From contig CAVSDL010000001.1 in assembly GCA_963726775.1 (NCBI GenBank), forward strand, positions 124,001-188,000: a stretch of 64,000 bases of DNA, given 5' to 3'. Source of the stretch: CAIWHR01 sp963726775 (GTDB taxonomy: Bacteria > Pseudomonadota > Gammaproteobacteria > Burkholderiales > Casimicrobiaceae). Positions 47,400-56,042 of the stretch are shown here, piece after piece. Within the stretch, counting starts at the first letter, position 1. Each line of letters begins with the position of its first letter. Below the pieces are notes generated by a model. It did not search any database. It was not told the origin of the DNA and saw only the letters and a list, made by a program, of their open reading frames with translations. The position numbers and the translations under genes are program-made.

Positions 47400-48050
47400 T
47401 CACGGCGCCAGCCTGTCGATAGTCCAGATGCCGTGGCGCGCAGCGCTGCGGCGGTACCGAACGCGGTCATGGAGCCTCGACGGACGCCCTTGCCAGAATT
47501 CGAGGACGTCGGGTGCGAGTCGGTAGCCGCCCCAGTGCGGCGGACAGGGAATCCCGGCCGCGACGTCACGATACCGCGTCTCGAATGCCGCAAAGCGCGC
47601 TTCGAGGTCCGCGCGGTCGGCAATCGGTTCGCTTTGCGGCGAGGCCCAGGCGCCAAGCTGAGAAAGGCGCGGCCGGATCGAAAAATAGGCAAGGGATTCC
47701 GCACTGCCCACCTTGCCGACTACGCCTTCGATGCGCACTTGCCGTTCCAGTTCCGGCCAGAAAAACAGCAGTGCCGCAGCGTTTCGTCCCTCCATTTCGC
47801 GCGCCTTGCGGCTCCCGTAGTTGGTGAAGAACGTGAAGCCGCGGTCGTCGAAGTCCTTCAGCAGCACGACGCGCGCCGACGGGCGGCCGTCCGCAGAGGC
47901 GGTGGCGAGCGTCATCGCGTTCGGCTCGGGCACCTGCGCCTTGACTGCTTCGTCGAACCAATGCTCGAACTGGCGAAGCGGATCGGGGGCCACATCGCGC
48001 TCGTCGAGCGTCTCACGCATGTAATCGATGCGCAGTTCGGCGATTTTCAC
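47400..48050 (-). CDS. pdxH: Pyridoxamine/pyridoxine 5'-phosphate oxidase
   Basis: 216 residues, FMN enzyme of PLP synthesis and salvage. Landmarks: RPSARVVLLKDFDDRGFTFF, NYGSRKAREM, the FFWPELERQVRIEG region, ASPQSEPI, and C-terminal PPHWGGYRLAPDVLEFWQGR with RLHDRVRYRR. The start is a GTG (48050) next to the conserved IAELRIDYM; an ATG 10 codons further in is the alternative. Confidence 0.95.
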   Translation of the reverse strand: MKIAELRIDYMRETLDERDVAPDPLRQFEHWFDEAVKAQVPEPNAMTLATASADGRPSARVVLLKDFDDRGFTFFTNYGSRKAREMEGRNAAALLFFWPELERQVRIEGVVGKVGSAESLAYFSIRPRLSQLGAWASPQSEPIADRADLEARFAAFETRYRDVAAGIPCPPHWGGYRLAPDVLEFWQGRPSRLHDRVRYRRSAARHGIWTIDRLAP

Positions 48051-48281
48051 GGAGCGGGACGTCTGGGTGGAAATGCAGCGGCGAATCGGCATCTTACGCC
48101 ATCGAATCCGCCGCCTGCCGCGGCGCTGGCTTCTGCCGATGCGCTGGCGGGGCGAGACCTCGCGATCCCGAACGCCGATCGTCGCCGGCGCCAGCGAGGC
48201 CTTCCGGGGCGTATCGCGGATGGCACAGTTCGCGCGACCGGCACCGGTTCCATTGCCGGGTCGTGGACTTGCCCCCCGCGG

Positions 48282-49034
48282 CTACTGGGCGAATTTCGCT
48301 TCGTAGCTCGCGTTGACCCTCGCGACGGTGCCATCGGCCTTGAGCGCCTCGAGCGCGTCGGCGAGCGCTTTGATGGTGGCGCGATCCGTCTGCGGGTTGC
48401 AGGCGAGGTAGAGCGGCTGCTCGGCGGCGATGAATACGAGCTTGACGCCAGTGACCTTGGCCTTTTTTGCGATCTCGCGGGCGGAGTAGAGCCCGGTGAT
48501 CCAGAGATCGATGTGGTCCGGATTGTCCACGGGGAGCAGCAGCCGTGGCGGGTTGTCGCGATCGTCGCGGACGAACTTGAGATTCGTGATCGCGTTCTCG
48601 CGCAGGAATTCGCCCTTGGCGTCACGCGTCACGGCGCCGATCCGGTACGGGGCGAGATCCTTCAACGCCTTGATGGGCACCGCGAAATCGCCTTTGGCGT
48701 ACAGCACCCACGGATTCGTCGCCAATGGGCCGACCCACAGGAACAGCCGCTCGCGATTCTCGAGCCGGGCCGTCGAGAAGAGGCAGCTGTTCTTCTCCGC
48801 CTGCACGCGCATGAACGCGGTATCCCACGGCAGCACTTCGGTCGTCACCGGCTGGCCGGCGCGGCTTGCGATCTGCATGACGATCTCGGTCACCGACCCG
48901 GTGAGCTTGCCGTTTTCGACGTAGTTGAACGGCGGATTTTCCTCGGTGAGGAACGAGAGTGTGCCCGCCTGCGAGATATGCGCGTTCGCGGCAAGCAACG
49001 CCATGGCAAGGCCGGAGCGGAGAAGCTGCATCAT
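48282..49034 (-). CDS. Periplasmic substrate-binding protein, family 3 (PBPb)
   Basis: 250 residues. The signal peptide (MMQLLRSGLAMALLAANAH...SQA) is followed by a PBPb fold starting GTLSFLTEENPPFNYVENGK (the N-terminal strand typical of amino-acid binding proteins and orphan sensors). No ABC permease or ATPase is adjacent, so it may be an orphan binding protein or serve a distant transporter. The start is at the first of two ATGs before the signal peptide. Confidence 0.82.
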   Translation of the reverse strand: MMQLLRSGLAMALLAANAHISQAGTLSFLTEENPPFNYVENGKLTGSVTEIVMQIASRAGQPVTTEVLPWDTAFMRVQAEKNSCLFSTARLENRERLFLWVGPLATNPWVLYAKGDFAVPIKALKDLAPYRIGAVTRDAKGEFLRENAITNLKFVRDDRDNPPRLLLPVDNPDHIDLWITGLYSAREIAKKAKVTGVKLVFIAAEQPLYLACNPQTDRATIKALADALEALKADGTVARVNASYEAKFAQ

Positions 49035-49101
49035 GGAAAATCCGAGGACGGGATGATCGAGGCAGGCATTGTCGCAATACGGCGCATCGCTGCCAACCGC
49101 G

Positions 49102-49950
49102 TCAACGCGCCGCCGGCGCGGGAAACAGCCGTTCGCCGTTGCCGAAGGCGATCTTCCCGGCGACCTCGATAGGCAGCTGCGCAAGCCAGCTGCGGTAGTA
49201 AGCGATGATCTCGCCATAGCTTGCCCAGCGCTGGTTTATCCACGTGTCCGAACCGAGGACAAAGCGATCCGGAAAAGCGAGAAAAAGCGCGCGCCACGCC
49301 GGATCGAGCTTGCCGTCCGCCGTGACATCGTACCGGTACGACAACTCGCCGACCAGGTTCGGGTGCTGCGCCAGATACTGCGCGACCTTCGCTGGCGGGG
49401 TCGAGAAGCCCGTGTGCGCCCAGACGATCTTCACGCGAGCGTCGTGCCGGACGAGAATTTCGAGCGCCGCGTCGTCGCAATGCGCGTGCAGCCACAGCCC
49501 ACGCTCCACTGCGAGGGCGACGATCCTCTTCACCCACGGCGTATCGGCGTCACGGCCGAAAACATGGAATTCTCCGATGCCTCGCCAGCCGATGTCGCGC
49601 TTCAACTCGGACTCGACCAGCGTGTATATCGCCGGATCGTTGAACCAGGTCTGGCGGTCGGCGTGGTCGCGGTACGGGCGGATGAACGGCACGACGCGAG
49701 GCGAAGCGCCGGCCTCGGCGGCCGCCAGCGCGCGCGTGCCGTCGTTCGGACGGCTGGTCGCCAGGATCGTCGTCACACCGGATGCCCGGAAACGCTCCAG
49801 AACGTCGGCGATCGGGTAGTCGGCGGTGGCCTCGACGTTGTAGTGGAGGTGCGCGTCGAAAATCGGCAACGGCTCCGCGGCACCGGCGGAACCAGGCAAC
49901 GAAAGGCCGGCGGCCAGCGCGAACGTCGTGATGCCGAAGGTCGGCGCCAT
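49102..49950 (-). CDS. Exported amidohydrolase family protein
   Basis: 282 residues. A signal peptide (MAPTFGITTFALAAGLSLP...GAA) is followed by a TIM-barrel amidohydrolase of the amidohydro_2 type: IFDAHLHYN (HxH), RGIGEFHVFG, LWLHAHCDD, IVWAHTGF, FVLGSDTW (the terminal Asp). Metal ligands appear complete. The substrate is unknown. The ATG at 49950 begins the signal peptide; a start at 50001 is possible. Confidence 0.85.
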   Translation of the reverse strand: MAPTFGITTFALAAGLSLPGSAGAAEPLPIFDAHLHYNVEATADYPIADVLERFRASGVTTILATSRPNDGTRALAAAEAGASPRVVPFIRPYRDHADRQTWFNDPAIYTLVESELKRDIGWRGIGEFHVFGRDADTPWVKRIVALAVERGLWLHAHCDDAALEILVRHDARVKIVWAHTGFSTPPAKVAQYLAQHPNLVGELSYRYDVTADGKLDPAWRALFLAFPDRFVLGSDTWINQRWASYGEIIAYYRSWLAQLPIEVAGKIAFGNGERLFPAPAAR

Positions 49951-50770
49951 GAATGCGGCAATTTGCCGCAACAGTGTCCCACCGTCGCAGGGCCGATTCA
50001 AGCAGCCGTCGGTCGGTGGCGCGTGACCTCGATGTTCGGCAATCTCGTGCGGGTCCCGACGCCATCGGTGCCTGCCGGTGCGCCCGGCTCACCGAACGCA
50101 GCATCCCCGCTCCGATCTTGCCTGATCGTCACGTCCGGGCCCCGCCGCTCGCGCGGGCTGCCGGCACGCCGCTTGGCGTGGTTTCCACGGTCGGCCTCGT
50201 GAGCCTGGGGCTGCGGACGCTGCCGGGCCCGACCGCCCCCATGTCCGCGTTTCCCGACGCGGGCGTCCCTTTGCCGGGGCACGATGGCTTCGGTGGTCCC
50301 CCGCTCCCCGGTGCCCGCTGCGACGCGGCCATGCGACCTCCGACGCATCGGGTCGGCCTCCCCAGCGAGGAGGCGGCGCCGGCGCTCATGGCCATCATGC
50401 CCGGAATCAACAGGGCGCGCGGCGCGAGTCCGCGCTCGTTTGTCGTCGTTTCGCTCGTCGGCGCGCACGTCGTCGACCTCGCCGACGCAGCCACGATCCA
50501 GGCGGTCGTGAGCTGGCTCGCCCGCGCGGACCGCACGCGATGTAGCGCCGGCATCGCGGCGGAAACGCTTTCGGTTGCGCCCGACGCGAGCGCCGCGCCA
50601 TCCGCGCGACACCGGCGCACCCCCCTCCAAAAAACCCCGCGCGAGGGATACCCTTCCCTCGGAATTGCGCTATAGTTGCCGCCGATGGAGCAGAATAACC
50701 CGTGACAGGACGGTCTGCTTCAGAGTGTTCGGCGTTGTGTGTTGAGCATCTACCAATAGGAAGGAGAACT
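49951..50770. other. 0.8-kb region without a recognised gene
   Basis: Open frames exist on both strands, including a long plus-strand frame to 50675, but none shows a motif or a ribosome-binding site. Toward its right end lie a TATAGT hexamer (50671-50676), a likely -10 of the SWIB gene, and a six-codon ORF (50685-50705) in the presumed leader. Confidence 0.45.
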
Positions 50771-51169
50771 ATGGCTACTGCCAAGAAAGCAGCAAAGAAG
50801 CCCGCCGCGAAAAAACCCGCCGCGAAGAAACCCGCCGCGAAAAAGGCTCCGGCAAAGAAGGCTCCGGCGAAAAAACCCGCGGCGAAAAAATCAGCCGCGA
50901 AGAAACCCGCGACCAAGCGCAAGCCGAACGCCGCGTTCATGAAACCCATGACTCCGTCGCAAGTGCTCGCTGCCGTCATCGGTTCGATGCCGATGCCGCG
51001 CACCGACGTGACGAAGAAGATCTGGGACTACATCAAGAAGAACAAGCTCCAGGATGCCATCAACCGCCGCCTGATCAACGCGGACGAGAAACTGCGTGCC
51101 GTGTTCGGCGGCAAGAAACAGGTGTCGATGTTCGAGATGACCAAGCTCGTCTCGAATCACCTGAAATAG
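50771..51169 (+). CDS. SWIB-domain protein with histone-H1-like Lys/Ala/Pro tail
   Basis: 132 residues. Residues 2-52 consist of repeats of AAKKP/APAKK units (20 Lys, almost no acidic residues), like bacterial histone-H1/AlgP proteins. Residues 55-132 form a SWIB/MDM2 domain (MTPSQVLAAVIGS, VTKKIWDYIKKNKLQD, INADEKLRAVFG, VSMFEMTKLVSNHLK), a fold known from eukaryotic chromatin remodellers and from bacteria including Chlamydia. Probably a nucleoid-associated protein. The ATG has a perfect AAGGAG site, and the gene has a strong terminator, so it may be highly expressed. Confidence 0.93.
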   Translation: MATAKKAAKKPAAKKPAAKKPAAKKAPAKKAPAKKPAAKKSAAKKPATKRKPNAAFMKPMTPSQVLAAVIGSMPMPRTDVTKKIWDYIKKNKLQDAINRRLINADEKLRAVFGGKKQVSMFEMTKLVSNHLK

Positions 51170-51170
51170 G

Positions 51171-51237
51171 CGCGACCCCCGCATCGGGGGCGCGATGCCG
51201 CGGCCGGCCGGGTTCGCCCCGCCGGCCGTGATTTTTC
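51171..51237 (+). terminator. Tandem hairpins, rho-independent terminator of the SWIB gene
   Basis: The first hairpin lies at 51171-51194 (CGCG and CCCCCG arms). The second has an 8-bp perfect stem (CGGCCGGC 51201-51208, GCCGGCCG 51221-51228) followed by TGATTTTT. Confidence 0.8.
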
Positions 51238-51388
51238 CGCCGGCGCACCGTTGCATGCGCCATGTCGAATGACACGGCACGATGAGCGGCAACTGCGGCG
51301 GACTATCGAGAGCACCTCCGTCTCGGTACACTATGGTTCCGGTCGGTGTCGCCCGCACCGTACCGGCGCTCTGCCGGACCGCCGCCCG

Positions 51389-51790
51389 ATGCCCACGCGA
51401 GAGCCCTCTCCGCTTCCTTCGCCGATGGCGCTGCAGTTCTTCCGCTACGCAGGCGCTGGGGCCATCGGCACCGGCTTCCACTACGCGGTGCTGATCGCGC
51501 TCGTGCAGTTCGCCCACGTCGGCGCGGTGGTCGCCTCGACCGCCGGCGCCGTTGCCGGCGCGACGCTCAATTACGCGCTCAACCATCGTTTCACGTTCGC
51601 GAGCCGCCGGGCGCACGGGCGGGCGATGCCGCGCTACGCGCTCGTCGCGATCACCGGCATAGCGCTGAATGCGATCGTCGTCGCGGCGGTACTTGCGCTC
51701 GCGGGTCCCCATTATCTCGTTGCGCAGGTGATCGCGACCTTTGCGGTCCTTGCGGCCGGGTACGTCGCCAATCGCGCATGGACGTTCTGA
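51389..51790 (+). CDS. GtrA family membrane protein
   Basis: 133 residues, four membrane helices, with the GtrA pattern FFRYAGAGAIGTGFHYAVL, LNYALNHRFTF and GYVANRAWTF. GtrA proteins are thought to help flip polyprenyl-linked sugars across the inner membrane. It is the first gene of a three-gene operon whose members overlap (13 bp and 16 bp). The start may be 51389 or the ATG 12 codons later. Confidence 0.88.
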   Translation: MPTREPSPLPSPMALQFFRYAGAGAIGTGFHYAVLIALVQFAHVGAVVASTAGAVAGATLNYALNHRFTFASRRAHGRAMPRYALVAITGIALNAIVVAAVLALAGPHYLVAQVIATFAVLAAGYVANRAWTF

Positions 51791-52818
51791 GCGCTCGTCT
51801 CCGGTCCGGCGGCGCCCAAGCCGGCGAACGCGTTTCGCTTTCGGTCGTCGTCCCTGTCTACGGCGAGGAGGCCGTGCTTCCCGAGTTCCACCGGCGGCTC
51901 GCCGCGGTGCTCGACAGTCTTGCGGCGGATACCGAGATCGTTTACGTCAACGACGGGAGCCGCGACGGATCGATGACGCTGCTCGCCTCGTTCCATGGCA
52001 CCGACCCGCGGGTTGCGGTCGTCGATCTGTCCCGCAATTTCGGCAAGGAGGTCGCGATGAGCGCGGGCCTCGACCATGCGGGGGGCGACGCCGTCATCGT
52101 CATCGACGCCGATCTGCAGGATCCTCCGGAACTCATTCCGGACATGGTTCGCGCTTGGCAGGAAGGCCACGATGTCGTGCTGATGCGAAGGGCGAGCCGC
52201 GCGCAGGAAAGCTGGTTGAAGAAAGCGACGGCGCGCGCCTTCTACCGCGCGATCGGCCGCATGGGCACGATCGACATCCCCGAGAACGTCGGCGACTTCC
52301 GGCTGCTGTCCCGCCGCGCCGTCGCCGCATTGCGTCGCTTCCCCGAGCGCAGCCGGTTCATGAAGGGGCTTTTCGCCTGGATCGGCTTCCCGTGCAAGGA
52401 AATTCCGTACAACCGCGACGGCCGCCATGCGGGCAAGACCAAATGGAATTACTGGCGCTTGTGGAACTTCGCGCTCGAGGGAATCACGTCGTTCTCGGTC
52501 GTGCCGCTGAAGGTTGCGAGCTACGTCGGATTCGCCACCGCACTGGTCGCGTTCGCCTACGGCACCTTTGTGATCGGCAAGACGCTCCTTTTCGGCGACC
52601 CGGTTCGCGGCTACCCCACGCTCGTCGTCGTCGTGCTTTTTCTCGGCGGGCTCCAGCTGATGGCGCTCGGGATCATCGGCGAATATCTCGCGCGGATGTT
52701 CATCGAGGTCAAGCAACGCCCGCTCTACCTGGTTCAGCGGAAACTGCCGCCTGCACGACCGCTGGCGACGACACATGAGTTGGCGGACGCGCCGCGCGGG
52801 CAATGGCCGTTGCGCTGA
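51778..52818 (+). CDS. Polyprenyl-phosphate glycosyltransferase, GT2 (GtrB/DPM1/ArnC-like)
   Basis: 346 residues. The GT2 catalytic domain contains LSVVVPVYGEEAVLPEF, VYVNDGSRDGS, VDLSRNFGKEVAMSAGLDHA, and the DxD-type VIDADLQDPPE. Two C-terminal membrane helices (about 240-265, 275-300) are typical of enzymes that load a sugar from a nucleotide donor onto undecaprenyl phosphate. The ATG at 51778 lies inside the end of gtrA. Confidence 0.92.
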   Translation: MDVLSARLRSGGAQAGERVSLSVVVPVYGEEAVLPEFHRRLAAVLDSLAADTEIVYVNDGSRDGSMTLLASFHGTDPRVAVVDLSRNFGKEVAMSAGLDHAGGDAVIVIDADLQDPPELIPDMVRAWQEGHDVVLMRRASRAQESWLKKATARAFYRAIGRMGTIDIPENVGDFRLLSRRAVAALRRFPERSRFMKGLFAWIGFPCKEIPYNRDGRHAGKTKWNYWRLWNFALEGITSFSVVPLKVASYVGFATALVAFAYGTFVIGKTLLFGDPVRGYPTLVVVVLFLGGLQLMALGIIGEYLARMFIEVKQRPLYLVQRKLPPARPLATTHELADAPRGQWPLR

Positions 52819-54275
52819 CCGCGCGCGAGCGACGCGGGCTCGCGCTGCTGATCCTCGTCGTCGTTGGCGTCCGTCTGGCGACGCTTGCGGCCTATCCGCT
52901 GATGGACTCGACCGAGTCGCGGTACGCCGAGATCGCGCGCAAGATGCTGGAGACAGGCGACTGGCTGGTGCCGCAATTCGACTACGGCGTGCCGTTCTGG
53001 GGCAAGCCGCCGCTGTCGACGTGGCTGTCGGCGGCCTCCATGGCGGCGTTCGGGGTCGGCGAATTCGCGGCCCGGCTGCCTTCGTTCCTGCTGCTGCTGG
53101 GCTGCGGCGCGCCAGTCGCACTGCTGGCGACCATGCGCGGTGGCCGCGACCAGGGGTTGTGGACGCTGGCGCTCTTCGCAACCACGGGGCTCGTATTCAT
53201 AGCCGCCGGCGCCGTGATGACCGACCCCGCTCTTGTGCTGGGGACGACGCTTTCGATGGCAGGCTTCTGGACAGCGACGAACGGGCCGGATCGAAATCGA
53301 CGCTCGGCGGGCATCGTTTTCTTCGTCGGTCTCGCTGTCGGGCTGCTCGCGAAAGGGCCGGTCGCCGCCGTGCTCACGTTGCTGCCGATCGCCGGCTGGG
53401 CGCTCTGGACAGGGCAATGGCGCGCCGTTTGGCGACGGTTGCCGTGGGTCGCGGGATTCATGCTGACCGCGTTGCTCGTCGTTCCGTGGTACTGGGCCGC
53501 CGAGCGCGCGTCCCCGGGCTTCCTCGACTATTTTCTCGTCGGCGAACACTGGAAGCGCTTTGCGGAAACCGGTTGGAAGGGCGACCTCTATGGCGCTGCG
53601 CACGCGAGGCCGCGCGGGACGATCTGGCTCTACTGGATCGCCGCAGCGCTACCGTGGTCGCTCGTCGGTCTCCTGTGGCTGATCCGTGCCGGAGTACGAC
53701 GGCGCGGCGACATGCGCACCCTCGTCGCCGATCCATGGCGCGCCTACCTGCTGCTGTGGACCGTGGCGCCGATGGTTTTTTTCACCGTGTCAGGCAACAT
53801 TCTCGCGACCTATGTCCTGCCCGGCCTGCCGGCATTCGCGCTCCTCACCGGCGACATCTGGCGCCCCACGGGCGACGACGCGCGCTCGCTGCGCCCTGCA
53901 GTGCGCGCCGTGCTGGCGGCGGGAATTATCGTTCCTCTCGTGTTCGTGGCGGTCATTGCGACCCAGCGCCAGAGATTCGAAACGGTGCTGTCACACAAGG
54001 CGTTGGTGCAAGCCTACGAAGATTCGCGTGGCAACGATCACTCACGACTCGTGTATCTGGGACAACGGCCGGCATCGGCCGAGTTCTACGCGCGCGGCAA
54101 GGCGGAAAAGGTGACGGACGCCGCCGGTCTCGCGCCGTATCGGGCCGACGCTGCGGCCGATTTTGTCGTCGCGCGCGCGAAAGACCTCGAAGCGCTGCCC
54201 GCGGCGACGCGCGCCGGTCTCGCGATGATCGGCGTTTTCGGCGAATACCGGCTCCTGCGCGAGAGGGCGCGCTGA
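52803..54275 (+). CDS. Glycosyltransferase family 39 (PMT/ArnT-like)
   Basis: 490 residues, about 10-12 membrane helices. The first periplasmic loop has DSTESRYAEIARKMLETGDW (Glu/Asp of the GT-C active site) and PFWGKPPLSTW. ArnT-like enzymes move a sugar from polyprenyl phosphate to lipid A or proteins on the periplasmic face. It overlaps the GT2 gene by 16 bp and completes a GtrA / GT2 / GT-C module. The acceptor is unknown. Confidence 0.92.
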   Translation: MAVALTARERRGLALLILVVVGVRLATLAAYPLMDSTESRYAEIARKMLETGDWLVPQFDYGVPFWGKPPLSTWLSAASMAAFGVGEFAARLPSFLLLLGCGAPVALLATMRGGRDQGLWTLALFATTGLVFIAAGAVMTDPALVLGTTLSMAGFWTATNGPDRNRRSAGIVFFVGLAVGLLAKGPVAAVLTLLPIAGWALWTGQWRAVWRRLPWVAGFMLTALLVVPWYWAAERASPGFLDYFLVGEHWKRFAETGWKGDLYGAAHARPRGTIWLYWIAAALPWSLVGLLWLIRAGVRRRGDMRTLVADPWRAYLLLWTVAPMVFFTVSGNILATYVLPGLPAFALLTGDIWRPTGDDARSLRPAVRAVLAAGIIVPLVFVAVIATQRQRFETVLSHKALVQAYEDSRGNDHSRLVYLGQRPASAEFYARGKAEKVTDAAGLAPYRADAAADFVVARAKDLEALPAATRAGLAMIGVFGEYRLLRERAR

Positions 54276-54369
54276 TCGCGGTTCGAAAATTCGCTCCGGA
54301 CGACGCCTCGATTCGCGCACTGCGACCCCGAATGGCGTGGGCGCAGCGGTGATGCGCCGGCCGGAGAGG

Positions 54370-55240
54370 CCTAGTTGTGATGCTTCAATACGTTGTTTCT
54401 GTCCATCCGGACTGAGTCTGAGAGACTGGGAGGTGCAACCCAACCACAACCTCTCAGGAGCTCAGCCGAATGAACACCCACAAGAATGCCCGACTCACTT
54501 TCGTCCGTCGACAAGAAATGGTGTGCGACATCGTTGAACGGGGAATGACACCGGTGGTGGCCGCTGCGGCGCATGGTGTGAGTGCGCCGACGGCCCGCAA
54601 GTGGCTGGGCCGCTTCCTGGCGCAGGGTCCGGCTGGGTTGCGCGACGCATCCTCGCGCCCGCGGGTGAGCCCGCGCGCCATCGCGCCCGAGTGCGCCTTG
54701 GGGATCGTCGAATTGCGCCGGCGCCGGCTCACCCAGGCCCGCATCGCCCGCAGCCTGGGCGTTTCGGACAGTACCGTCAGCCGCGTCCTGATCCGGGCCG
54801 GGCTGTCCCGTTGGCGCGACCTGGAACCCTCCGCCCCCAGCGTCCGCTATGAGCATGAGCATCCAGGCGATATGGTGCATCTGGATACCAAGAAACTCGG
54901 CCGCATCGTCCGTCTGGGACACCGCATCACGGGCGACCCGCGCGACAGCGTCAGCGGCGCTGGTTGGGAATTCTTGTTCGTGGCCATCGATGATCATGCG
55001 CGCATCGCTTTTACCCAGATGAAACCCGATGAGCGTCGACCCAGCGCCATTGCCTTCCTCCGCGCCACCGTGACCTACTTCGCCACACTCGGGGTCACCG
55101 TGCATCGGATCTTGACCGACAACGGCTCGGCGTTTCGTTCCAAACGCTTCGCCCGAGCATGTGCAAGACTTGGCCTCAAACACAGTTTCACTCGTCCTTA
55201 TCGACCGCAGACCAACGGCAAGGCTGAACGCTCGGGTAGA
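54370..55240 (+). mobile_element. IS481-family element, left end intact, right end missing
   Basis: The left end TGTGATGCTTCAATACG (54376 on) directly follows CCTAGT (54370-54375), which fits the NCTAGN target of IS481. The leader and the MNTHK... transposase start closely follow IS481. The element stops within the transposase gene near 55238; no right inverted repeat or second CCTAGT copy is found, because an IS630 remnant abuts it. Confidence 0.8.
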
Positions 55241-55258
55241 GCGCGAAATCGGCGATGA
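54470..55258 (+). pseudogene. IS481 transposase, C-terminally truncated
   Basis: 262 codons, of which about the first 256 are homologous. N-terminal helix-turn-helix region (RQEMVCDIVERGM; AAAHGVSAPTARKWLGRF), then an RNase H-like rve catalytic core with DTKKLGRI, FVAIDDHARIAF, ILTDNGSAF (second Asp) and RPYRPQTNGKAER, where the catalytic Glu follows NGKA. The last residues (SGRARNRR) come from unrelated sequence. A full IS481 transposase has about 60-80 more residues, so it is probably inactive, although all three acidic residues survive. Confidence 0.85.
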
Positions 55259-55811
55259 CACGCGCTCGTCGGCGAGCCACAGTTCGACCTGATTGAGCCA
55301 TGAGGAGTAGGTTGGAGTGAAATGCAGGTGAACGTTGCGATGCTCCGCCAGAAACGCATCGACGCGCTTGGTCTTGTGCGCCGAAAGGTTATCCGCAATG
55401 ACGTGGATCTCTTTGCCTCTGCGCTGGTTCACCACGATATCCGTGAGAAACGCCACGAACTCCGCCGACGTGTGGCGGTCCGCGGTCTTGCCCAACACTC
55501 GGCGATCTGGCGTTGAAGCGGCGACAGCGAAGGAGCCGTGGCGGTAATACTTCATGCCATTTCTTGCTCGGCGACTTTCCGGCGACAGCGGCATCACTGG
55601 AAAAAGATTGCGGTGAACGCCGGTTCGCAGTCTCTCATCGCGAACAGAACCACTGGTGCCGTGCGCCGGCGGGTTCAGGTCCGGACTGATTACTTGCCGC
55701 CTTCGTACGCTGGATGTTGGAGCCGTCGATCCACCCGTTGCGGCTTCAAGGCGTGCTTCGCCCACACCCGCGACACCATCGTGACTATCGCCATGGCCGT
55801 CCAATTTGCGC
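55255..55811 (-). pseudogene. IS630 transposase fragment, frameshifted
   Basis: Three blocks in two frames match an IS630 transposase: SRVWAKHALKPQRVDR (55812 to about 55690), DLNPPAHGT followed by FPVMPLSPE, then MKYYRHGSFAVAAS, RHTSAEFVAFLTDIV, IHVIADNLSAHKTKRVDAFL and FTPTYSSWLNQVELW down to about 55260. The N-terminal DNA-binding part and the final catalytic Glu region are lost and the frames do not join, so it is dead. Confidence 0.8.
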
Positions 55812-55958
55812 CTACCGGATTGTCTCGAGATAATCCGGATTCCGCTGCTCGCCCTTGGACAGGTCGATCTTGTGCACGCGGTACGGCATTCCGCATTCTT
55901 CGAGCAGGATCGCCACGCGCTGGCCATTCGAGGTTTGCCACGTATAGAACTCGATCAT
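55812..55958 (-). pseudogene. Glutathione S-transferase, 5' fragment
   Basis: MIEFYTWQTSNGQRVAILLEE then MPYRVHKIDLSKGEQRNPDYL is the N-terminal thioredoxin fold of a YfcG/Ure2p-like GST. It has a strong ribosome-binding site (GGAGG) but is cut after 48 codons where the IS630 remnant begins; the rest of the gene is absent. It lies 84 bp downstream of htpX on the same strand. Confidence 0.8.
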
Positions 55959-56042
55959 CGTCGCCTCCGGTAGGGTATGCAATGCCGGGATGTGCGAAAG
56001 TCGATTTGCCGACGCGCTCGAAGGCGCGACTTTTCGCGCGCC

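Noticed and set aside
50816..50910. CRISPR-like or satellite repeat
   Set aside because: The repetition is codon-level coding repeats for AAKKP units in the SWIB protein tail.
51171..51237. Small RNA gene after the SWIB gene
   Set aside because: Tandem hairpins with a T-run are adequately explained as the SWIB terminator.
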